Part shown: in pieces, positions 6,549-13,900 of the stretch
Layout of the letters: every line of letters begins with the position of its first letter
How positions within the stretch are numbered: the stretch's first letter is position 1
Virus record (IMG/VR): IMGVR_UViG_3300017527_000444
Span: 1-33,893 of that record
Strand: one strand, 5' to 3'
Source: a virus
Length of the DNA stretch: 33,893 bases
Notes under the pieces: model-generated
Seen by the model: the letters and a program-made list of their open reading frames with translations, nothing else
Database searches by the model: none
Told to the model about the DNA's origin: nothing
Made by a program: the position numbers and the translations under genes

Positions 6549-6739
6549 TTTAAAAACAGGTAAATTTCCCGTCCCACAATAAGACCAATTATTAAAACAG
6601 CAAACTCTAAAAACCTGATCCTCTTCGATAGACTTTTAATGTCGTCTTTGTTTTCCTTGACCTGATAGCTCCTAAGCGCCTGTAGTTCGCCCATTTCAAG
6701 ATCGATGTTGATGCCTCCTTCCTTAAGATTCGCTTTCAT
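6545..6739 (-). CDS. XhlA-like coiled-coil membrane protein (putative holin)
   Basis: A 64-residue protein. I chose ATG 6739 (MKANLKEG) because GCGAGGA sits 4-7 bases upstream. A longer in-frame start would lie further inside the PAS gene without such a site. Residues about 20-42 form a charged heptad helix (KENKDDIKSLSKRIRFLE), followed by one C-terminal transmembrane segment (FAVLIIGLIVGREIYLFL). This order matches the haemolysin XhlA-type holin family, which cooperates with phage endolysins. It overlaps the PAS gene by 17 bases and the next lipoprotein gene by ATGA. Best holin candidate in the window, though the family match is by topology. Confidence 0.6.
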   Translation of the reverse strand: MKANLKEGGINIDLEMGELQALRSYQVKENKDDIKSLSKRIRFLEFAVLIIGLIVGREIYLFLK

Positions 6740-7322
6740 TTTTCCTCGCTTTCTGAATCCACATACATCGTTCTTCGGCAGGTGCAAAACATTTAGGTCT
6801 TACGTCTCTCCCCACATAATAATGCACGTTGTGCCAATCTTTCAGAATCGGGAAAATAGAGACAAAGGTAACTATCTCTTGTCCTGATTTTTTTATGAAA
6901 ATCTTTTCCCACGTAGGGATAGACTCATTAGGTTTTAGACTTTTTAATTTGTCTCTTACTTCTTCGTGGAAACAGTGAGCCTCCACAAACTCTTGGTTGT
7001 GTTTAGTTAAGTCGGCAACCGTTTTCCCTATCAATTCCTCCTTGGAATAGCCAAGTAATTCGCAAAATTTTCCATTAACTTCTTTTATTTCGCTAAAGGG
7101 TCCAGTGATTATTTGCGCGATGTGGCTACAATGGAAAGCACGGAAAACCCTGAGTTTGGAATGCCTAAGTTCGGCCTCTTTTTGTTTTAGTTTATTCTCT
7201 AAATATTCAATGCGTCGCTTCCTCTCTTTGTCCGACTCGGGAAGCCTTACCCCTCTCGCTTGCAAAAATAGAGAAGTGTGCTCTAAGCACTCCTCGAATT
7301 TTAAAGCTATTGAGATAGTCAT
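6723..7322 (-). CDS. PAS-domain protein
   Basis: A 199-residue soluble protein with a recognisable PAS fold. N-terminal helices (1-25) and a charged coiled coil (about 30-58, ERKRRIEYLENKLKQKEAEL) lead into the PAS core at about 65-175: a strand (SHIAQIITG), then IKEVNGKFCELLGYSKEELIGKTVADL at 79-105 in pieces typical of PAS (VN..F..LLGYS.EELIGK), a middle helix, and closing strands (EKIFIKKSGQEIVTFVSIFP, then VHYYVGRDV). The C-terminus is basic with two Cys. PAS domains sense ligands, redox state or light and pass signals through coiled coils. No kinase, cyclase or DNA-binding domain is attached, so its output must be protein-protein. It lies between a fibre-side gene and the holin-like gene. 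Confidence 0.85.
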   Translation of the reverse strand: MTISIALKFEECLEHTSLFLQARGVRLPESDKERKRRIEYLENKLKQKEAELRHSKLRVFRAFHCSHIAQIITGPFSEIKEVNGKFCELLGYSKEELIGKTVADLTKHNQEFVEAHCFHEEVRDKLKSLKPNESIPTWEKIFIKKSGQEIVTFVSIFPILKDWHNVHYYVGRDVRPKCFAPAEERCMWIQKARKNESES

Positions 7323-7323
7323 T

Positions 7324-7596
7324 TTAGGTGTCCAAATCTAATTTTTCATAAGTAGCAGCCTCTTTTGAAGCCCTATCCCTCACTGAATTCACGCAATCTT
7401 TAATATGTTCTTTAAGCATCCTATTTGCAAATTGTTTCTTACTTTCAGGATTAGGGACAAGCTCGCCCGTCCCTTCATCTATGTTTTCTTGATAGCCAAA
7501 GTGAGAAACATAGTGATTCAGCATGTCTTGTTTTTTTGCAGTAGACCAAGACGCGATAGGTTCCACTGAGTTGAGATATCCGATAATATCAGCCAT
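7324..7596 (-). CDS. hypothetical phage protein
   Basis: A 90-residue soluble, mostly helical protein beginning MADIIGYLNSVEPIASW, with a charged C-terminal half (FANRMLKEHIKDCVNSVRDRA). GGAG lies 7 bases before ATG 7596, inside a 16-codon micro-ORF whose TAA overlaps this ATG. Its stop is one base from the PAS gene start. No family is recognised. Small helical proteins after a fibre gene are sometimes fibre chaperones, but nothing specific supports that here. Confidence 0.65.
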   Translation of the reverse strand: MADIIGYLNSVEPIASWSTAKKQDMLNHYVSHFGYQENIDEGTGELVPNPESKKQFANRMLKEHIKDCVNSVRDRASKEAATYEKLDLDT

Positions 7597-7646
7597 TAGG
7601 TTTCTCCAGAATGCTGTTCAGTTATTAAAGTTATTAAATTTTTCAT
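7596..7646 (-). CDS. 16-residue micro-ORF, likely translational coupler
   Basis: MKNLITLITEQHSGET. ATG at 7646 overlaps the fibre gene's stop (ATGA), with GGAG about 10 bases upstream. TAA shares a base with the next gene's ATG (TAATG), and that gene's GGAG ribosome site lies inside this micro-ORF. Same architecture as the 11-residue ORF at 5876-5911. Confidence 0.4.
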   Translation of the reverse strand: MKNLITLITEQHSGET

Positions 7647-9046
7647 GATGCTTTGACTCCTGAGAGAATAAACCAAGAAGAGCCGCTTGATACTATTTGA
7701 TAAAAATTTGTGTCGGCTCCATTGTCGTCAAGGTAGACCGTAAATCCTGCCCCTACGGTAGCAGGAGTTCCAAAGATAGCAGTAAGTTCTGCTTGAGTTG
7801 GAGGGTTAGAAACATTGCTTGTGTCTACGACGTGCTTTGTTGGCACGCTAAATTTGGCTTCTACTCCATCAATCCTGATTCTTTCTTGTTGGCCTGTTTT
7901 CAATACGAGGTCACTTCCGGTTCGAGTATCTATATTGAAATCACCGTCTAGGTAATTCAACCTCCCCCATCTTTTGGCACCCTCACCAGTATTCCATCCA
8001 TACACATACAGAGATGGCGTTTCGCCAGATGCTACATTTTGAAAATATGAACAATTATCTATTCCTTGGTCTTGTAGTGCTAGAGTTGTCCCTGGGGCTG
8101 CGGATATATAAGTGGCAGTATTTCCAGTCACCCAATTTGATACGTTTCCAGCCCTGTTAAATAATTGCATTCTGGCATTTGCATTATTACCCCTGATTCT
8201 AAATGCTGGGATTACCCCAGAAGTGACACCATCAAATTGCATCACATTCCCCGACGCTGTTACGTTTAACGCTCCTCCTGCGGTAGTTTGAAAATCTGTA
8301 TAATTAATTAAGTCGGTATGCGTCAATCTTAGTTGAGGGTCTATCGCGTCTATTATTTCTAATCGTCTATCTGCTGCTATTGATTTATTTATAGAAACAT
8401 AGCCAGTAGGACCGTCTACCCTCAAAGGTTTTGATGGTAAGAGAGATACTGTTCCTGCTCGTATATCTGCTGCTGTTTCTGACGCAATAGCAAAATACCC
8501 CGAATTGTCAAATATGTAATTTACACCGGATTGACCTGCAAGTAGCATCCCTACCCTACCATCAGTTCTATCAAGAGTTATCCCAGATCCTGTTCCTGTG
8601 TTTTTAAAATAACCGACTCCTTGGCTTACCCCATTCCCAATTATTTCTAGCGGATGCCTAGGCGAGTCCGTTCCAATACCCAATCTCTTATTTGTATCAT
8701 CCCAGAACAACTCGTCCTCTTCAGTATAAGTCCAAGTATTGCCCCCTGCATTCCAAAAAAGCATTTGCCCTTGAGCTGTTCCAGCGACAATGTTTCCACC
8801 GCCTGTTTCATCTTGCCAGCTGATGTCCGTCCCATCAGATTTCAATATTTGGTTTGCTGTCCCTCTTCCTAGTCGAGTAGTAGCATTGGCGGAATCGCGA
8901 TAAATGATATCTCCACGAGTTGTCATAGGGTCAGAGAAGCCTCCGCCGTTAGTCGCGCAAGCAGTTATGATAATGTAAGTAGGTTCAGGAATCCGAACGA
9001 CTAAAGGGCTACTGTCAACGACTATTATATATTCGCACTCACTCAT
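7643..9046 (-). CDS. tail fibre protein
   Basis: A 467-residue fibre. After a short N-terminal domain (MSECEYIIVVDSS) it carries a motif seen widely in phage fibres: DPMTTRGDIIYRD, NATTRLGRGTANQ and LKSDGTDISW (about 40-75). Next comes NKRLGIGTDSPRHPLEI, a repeat that recurs in fibre and spike shafts, then a long beta-rich Asn/Thr/Ser/Gly region and a C-terminal tip domain (VYLDDNGADTNFYQIV). Likely a trimeric receptor-binding or shaft protein. No S74-type self-cleaving chaperone is visible. No signal peptide, unlike several neighbours. It overlaps the BppU-like gene upstream by 4 bases. Confidence 0.85.
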   Translation of the reverse strand: MSECEYIIVVDSSPLVVRIPEPTYIIITACATNGGGFSDPMTTRGDIIYRDSANATTRLGRGTANQILKSDGTDISWQDETGGGNIVAGTAQGQMLFWNAGGNTWTYTEEDELFWDDTNKRLGIGTDSPRHPLEIIGNGVSQGVGYFKNTGTGSGITLDRTDGRVGMLLAGQSGVNYIFDNSGYFAIASETAADIRAGTVSLLPSKPLRVDGPTGYVSINKSIAADRRLEIIDAIDPQLRLTHTDLINYTDFQTTAGGALNVTASGNVMQFDGVTSGVIPAFRIRGNNANARMQLFNRAGNVSNWVTGNTATYISAAPGTTLALQDQGIDNCSYFQNVASGETPSLYVYGWNTGEGAKRWGRLNYLDGDFNIDTRTGSDLVLKTGQQERIRIDGVEAKFSVPTKHVVDTSNVSNPPTQAELTAIFGTPATVGAGFTVYLDDNGADTNFYQIVSSGSSWFILSGVKAS

Positions 9047-9393
9047 TTGACTGTAACTGTGTCTTTGAAATTAACTACTCCCCCTATTGGAGTGCTATCA
9101 AATCCCGCAAGGTCTGTTCTAAGTATGTCCCAAAATCCTTGCCTTCTTTCGATAGCCCCTGTTTGTGTATCAGTTAAAGACATTGAGATTTGTCCGTTTA
9201 CAGCATTTACAATAGTTACAGTGAAGGTTGCTATCAAAGTCGAACTTCTTGATTGGGATTCCCTGATTTCGGCTTTAAAAGTATTGTCTGTTATGTCTAT
9301 GGGATTTAAGCCAGCCGCATCCGTTGCAAATTGGAGATTTTGTAGAAAATCATTTCCTTTTAAAATATCTAAATCGTAAACCCCTGTGTTCAT
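9043..9393 (-). CDS. BppU-N-like baseplate/fibre adaptor protein
   Basis: A 116-residue beta-sandwich protein resembling the N-terminal domain of the baseplate upper protein family: YDLDILKGNDFLQNLQF, IDITDNTFKAEIR, IATFTVTIVNAVNGQISMSL, then GFWDILRTD and a final strand. In other phages this domain attaches receptor-binding proteins to the tail tip. Here it stands alone directly before the fibre gene it overlaps by 4 bases, which suggests it docks that fibre. GAAGG lies 7 bases before the ATG. A 57-base gap without any clear ORF separates it from the upstream gene. Confidence 0.75.
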   Translation of the reverse strand: MNTGVYDLDILKGNDFLQNLQFATDAAGLNPIDITDNTFKAEIRESQSRSSTLIATFTVTIVNAVNGQISMSLTDTQTGAIERRQGFWDILRTDLAGFDSTPIGGVVNFKDTVTVK

Positions 9394-9450
9394 ATCTCAA
9401 CCTTCCCCTATGATTAATTGAAACCAGCAAGATAGGCACTCTCGCTCGTT

Positions 9451-10038
9451 TTATGTAGCGTCTTGACAAATTTCAGAATTATAAAAAGTTGAATAATGAG
9501 CAGTTGCCTCTTCTGTCCTTACTCCGTAATACATCTGCAATTGAGATGTAGGAACGTTAGTGCTGATAGTCCCTTGCGTCGCTCCATCTACAAACCACTG
9601 AACTTCGGTATCGCTATTGAATGCAATGGAGAAAGTATGCAAGCTAGTATCTGCCACTGGCCCTGTATCGTCGCTTCCCCCTCCCCCGTAAGACTGTGTA
9701 AGTCTTAATTGGTTGCCCCCATTATCGTATATTTCAAGAGCATTTCTTGGAGCAGCACTAACACCTATCATTGCACCAGTGCCACTTTCTGTGATTATTA
9801 AATTTCCATTACTATCCGTCTGAAAATCAACTTGCTCAGTAAGCCCATCATTATACAAACTAAAAGTTTTAGTTAAATCATCCCAATGACCTTCAGGAAT
9901 GTGGCCGTGCGTGCTTGCGAGACTCTGCGCATGAAGAGAATTACAAATAAAGAATAAGATAATAGTAAGCTTGTAACTTTTTCCACTTAAGAAGCATCTT
10001 AACAAAGCTAATATAGGTCTTATCATTACAAGCCACAT
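9451..10038 (-). CDS. secreted concanavalin-like domain protein paralogous to the spike C-terminus
   Basis: A 195-residue protein with a long basic N-region, then a signal-peptide core (LTIILFFICNSLHAQ) with cleavage expected after AQ near residue 38. The mature start contains STHGH. Its last 55 residues align with the end of the 1778-residue spike: SDTEVQWFVDGATQG / SDTELEWFIDDVSQG, then TNVPT and GVRTE / AVRTE in the same spacing. A GGGGS-like loop precedes it. The domain is probably a concanavalin/LamG-type sandwich used in carbohydrate binding. ATG 10038 follows only a weak AAGAGA; a second Met at residue 5 is the alternative start. Confidence 0.7.
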   Translation of the reverse strand: MWLVMIRPILALLRCFLSGKSYKLTIILFFICNSLHAQSLASTHGHIPEGHWDDLTKTFSLYNDGLTEQVDFQTDSNGNLIITESGTGAMIGVSAAPRNALEIYDNGGNQLRLTQSYGGGGSDDTGPVADTSLHTFSIAFNSDTEVQWFVDGATQGTISTNVPTSQLQMYYGVRTEEATAHYSTFYNSEICQDAT

Positions 10039-10049
10039 GTTATCTCTTG

Positions 10050-10316
10050 TTATGCAGGGTCGTAGTTCTTACAATTACAAATAGGGCAAACTAGAGCCTT
10101 GGCTGGTTCACCCGTATGAGCGCCTATAGTAGCATCCAGGTTTGTCTTATCCTCTACACTTAAATCATTTGCATAGAGTGCAATTAGAACATCTCCCTCT
10201 ACTTTTATGCCTTGAAAATCCACAGGAAGTGATATTGCTATAGATTTATGTAATTCTCCAGGATCTATACTACCCAAAGAAGTATCCTCTGATACTGAAT
10301 ATTTATATTCTGCCAT
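10050..10316 (-). CDS. small fibre-locus protein with C-terminal CPxC
   Basis: An 88-residue protein. ATG 10316 was chosen because GGAGGG lies 8 bases upstream, and the ATG overlaps the stop of the upstream gene (TAATG); a TTG 15 bases earlier is in frame but has no site. Mostly beta/acidic (EDTSLGSIDPGELHKSI), with a helix near DKTNLDATIG and a C-terminal VCPICNCKNY. The three Cys could hold a metal or make disulphides. No family is recognised. It lies between two signal-peptide-bearing genes but has no signal itself. Confidence 0.65.
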   Translation of the reverse strand: MAEYKYSVSEDTSLGSIDPGELHKSIAISLPVDFQGIKVEGDVLIALYANDLSVEDKTNLDATIGAHTGEPAKALVCPICNCKNYDPA

Positions 10317-10915
10317 TATGGAACCCTCCAAAATTCTATACGGGCTTCCTTTATGTATGTAGTGTTCCCGTTGTTGTTAGCATAGTCTATGTCTATTGTA
10401 TGCGCAGCATTAGTCAAAACAACTTCTACGAAACCACTCTGATGATAGTAGACACCATTAGCATACTTCTTCTTTTGTCCAGTTGTTGTAGAATATATAG
10501 TAGTAGTGTCATCAACCTGAGCACGAAACTCAGAACTCTCGTTCTCATTATCAGAAGTATAATTAAAACTAATACCTATTCTATAATTACCCGCTGGAAC
10601 AATTGAAGTAGTCAATCGTAATTTTTGTTGAAATGTCGCACTAGTTGTAGAAGATTCACCAGCAGAATAAGCACTATCATATTCAGAACCAAATACAGTC
10701 GCGATAGTTATAGCGTCATCAACATATTTTTTATTAGGGATAATATCGTCACTGACTACTAGGCCCTCGTAGTCAGTGACTCCAGAAACATCTATTGCTC
10801 CATCTAGTTCAATCTTAACTCCATCGGAATGCCCGTGTGTCGTTACCGCTTGTTGAGCATACACGAATGTTGTTACTGAAAAAAAAAGAGAGAATGCGAC
10901 AATCGTTCTTTTCAT
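10316..10915 (-). CDS. secreted fibre-tip-like jelly-roll protein
   Basis: A 199-residue protein starting at ATG 10915, which has AGGAG 7 bases upstream. Signal peptide: MKR, then IVAFSLFFSVTTFVYAQ, with cleavage after residue 21. The mature protein begins QAVTTHGHSDG and contains NKKYVDDAI, the collar-helix motif common in phage fibres. The rest is a beta-rich domain (AGNYRIGISFNY, SGFVEVVL, HTIDIDYANN, ARIEFWRVP) resembling, from memory, a receptor-binding tip domain of phage fibres. A classical fibre tip behind a Sec signal is unexpected. Confidence 0.75.
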   Translation of the reverse strand: MKRTIVAFSLFFSVTTFVYAQQAVTTHGHSDGVKIELDGAIDVSGVTDYEGLVVSDDIIPNKKYVDDAITIATVFGSEYDSAYSAGESSTTSATFQQKLRLTTSIVPAGNYRIGISFNYTSDNENESSEFRAQVDDTTTIYSTTTGQKKKYANGVYYHQSGFVEVVLTNAAHTIDIDYANNNGNTTYIKEARIEFWRVP

Positions 10916-10917
10916 TA

Positions 10918-13900
10918 TTAACTCCTGTCTTGCCAAACTTTATCGTAATCAACATCCAAACTCTTCGCTGATGTGGTTTCTGTCCTCACCGCTATCCACG
11001 GTTGCAGATAGGCAGTTGGCACATTTGTGGTCACTGACCCCTGCGACACATCATCAATAAACCATTCCAACTCTGTGTCAGATGTAAAAACCCAAGAAAG
11101 TTTAGTAATGCTAGTTGTTGCATTTGCTCCAGCATCGGTAGTGCAAGTGCCTGCCGTACATGCTTCTAAGTTCCAAGCTGCCCCAGCGCTAGCATCAAAA
11201 TAAAAACGAATATAATCATCGTCACTTGCCCCACTTACTTCGATGAATCCGAGGTCTACTTCTATGTCAGCGATTGAAGGAAGCTGGACTCTGAAGCTTT
11301 GATTTGGTTGAGCAGTATTAACAAACTGGGCGACATCGTTCCAATCAATCGACTCCTCATCTGTCGAAGTTGCCCCAGTTGTCAAACGAAACCATCCATT
11401 AGATCGACCGCTAATCGGGGATCTACTTCCTGTTGTCGTTCTAGTAGCCCATTGAGACCCAAGGACTCCCCACATCTCATCTGCAAAAAGAACTCGAGTT
11501 GGGTTGAACTCAAGAGCAGAAACCCTACCCTCGTTGTCAACACTGAATTTACTAGTCCCGTTTACCTCCGCGTCGATTAGATATTGTGCGCCTGAGCCTA
11601 CTGCTGTTTCGGTGCGGTTGATTAGGAGGTCGGTGTTTGAGGCTGTGCCACTAGCTTGGTTATAGTTGGGGGTAATCGCCACTGAATTGCTTTGCCCAGA
11701 GGTATTGGCCTTATTCCAATTGCTGTTAAGTAAAAGACCATTACCCGCACTTCCACTACTGAAATTTCCATCTATAGACATCGAAGTTGAAGACGTATTA
11801 TCTAATATCTGATTCAGGTATGTTATCCCTGTGTTTGTAACCCTGAATTGGGTTCCTCCCCCCACCTGCGCATCAATTAAATTACTAACCCCAGGGCTTG
11901 CGGTATCAGTCATGTCAATCTGTAGCCCAGTGTCATTACCAGCAACTTTGTTAGTTGTGTAATTTAATTGAAGAGCTACTTCGTCACCAGCGGCGGCATT
12001 CAATGTAGTAGTCTGATTGATATCTACCGGGATTAAGTAAGGCAAAACAAAAGAATCATCTCTAAAAGATGCATCGCTTATAGTGAAACCATCAGCTATA
12101 TTGTCTCTAAAGTAAGCATTCTCAGCTAAGTCAAAATAATAAGTCTGCCTTCCTTCGTCATAAGAAAAAAGGTTGTTCGTAACGACCTGCGTTCCTGTTA
12201 AATTCTGGGAAGAATAAACAGCATATGGCTCTGCTGTTGCGCTTTCGCTCAATCGAACAAAGTTATTTGTAATAGTTGCATTATTTAGAGTATCGATAAA
12301 AATACCAATTCGTAAATCATCGCTCAAACCAGCATTCGTTGTGGTCACTACATCATCCAACTTGTTGCCCATGACAATTACATTATTCAAGTCAGCGTCA
12401 ATGCTCGCATTGAATACCGAATTATCTACGCCTAACCCTGTTTGAGTTGTTGATTGTATAGAGTTACTTAAGATCGAGCCAGCAAATGCCTCTGCGTAAA
12501 CTCCTCTCCCCGCGATATCATATACAGTATTGCCAACTATCGTCCCGTTAAAAACTCCTCCCTCGGTCCTGATGCCATCTCCTGCATTTACTCCACTAAC
12601 ATTATTGTCACTAATTACTAGATTAATAAAAGCGTAAGAAGTCCCAGCTAGGGCAGAGGCTAGAATCCCGTGACTGCCTGAGTTTCTAACAATATTACCG
12701 TCAACTATACCGTAATTATGCGCTGGTGATAATGCAGTTAATTGTAATTTAATTCCTTGAAGCACCGTTGTATCGACTGTATTTCCAGACATAGTAATTG
12801 AATCATTGTTGTCTGAATAAACTCCATGTTGGCCAACGGTGTTAATAATCGTATTTCCTGTCAGAAGGATGCTTTCATTTTCTCCTCCTAAAAAAACAGA
12901 AGTACCTGCGTCTGATATATCGTTATTAGAAATTGTTAATTTCTTAGTCGAGATGGTTGATGATAGTAAGTTAATCCCAAAGTTGTAGTTTTCGCCTGGG
13001 CTAATTACCCCTGAGCCTGGGCCTACGATTCTGTTATTTACAATCAGTGTATTATTGTTGTTATAAAGCTCAATTCCAGCATTACCAAAGTTTGAAATAT
13101 GGTTATTCCTTAATTCGGTATTCACTGAGGATAAAACATAGATTCCATCAGCCGCCGTTTGACCGAGTGGGTCAAAATCAGTGCCGAGTCCAACTAGAGT
13201 TAAGCCTTCAATTTTAATATTGTCGCATCCATTGACTAAGAAAGTTCTGGTGAGAGGTGCAGTTTGTGTGAAAATAGCTCCATACCCAAAAATATTAAGA
13301 TCATCTATGCCCGCAATAGTAAACCCTGTGGTTAGAGTGTAAGCACCTGATGCTATTGTTACATTTTGATTTCCTGAAAGGGACGCGAGGGTTTTCGTAA
13401 TTGCGGTTTCGTCAGCTCCCCACCACCCAGAAAAGACATCCGTAAAAGCGTAGGTAGTCGCTCCGAGTCCACTAAAAACAATGTCGTCCCCAGCCTCAAA
13501 ATCTCCATTGATTGTTAATGTTCTAGTTGCGGCGATACTGAAAGAACCACCTTTAACTACTTTTAATGTTATGTTGCTTGGGATAGTAACATTATTGGAT
13601 AAGGCACAAGCAACCGGTACGACTAGAGTTGTTTCGGTTGCCCCAATGCTAGAAATAGCAGAGTTCAAGAGAGCGTCAGTGCAAGGTGTCCCATATTTCT
13701 CTATCGTAATTTGGCCATGTAAGTTTGCGATAGCATAACCACTGTTATCGACACTGAATTTGCTTGATCCTCCCACTTGCGCGTCGATCAAATATTGAGC
13801 GCCTGAACCGACTGCGGTTTCGGTGCGGTTGATTAGGAGGTCGGTTGCTGCGGCTGTCCCTGTTTGATTATAAGTTGGAGCAATAGAGACGCCATTGAAC

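Noticed and set aside
9464-9492. TTGACA followed by TATAAA on the + strand
   Set aside because: The spacing is about 11 bases instead of 16-18, and it lies inside a leftward gene with no rightward gene to serve.
10316-10331. TTG start for the 88-residue gene, adding five residues
   Set aside because: The TTG overlaps the ribosome site GGAGGG itself. ATG 10316 has the right spacing and a TAATG overlap.
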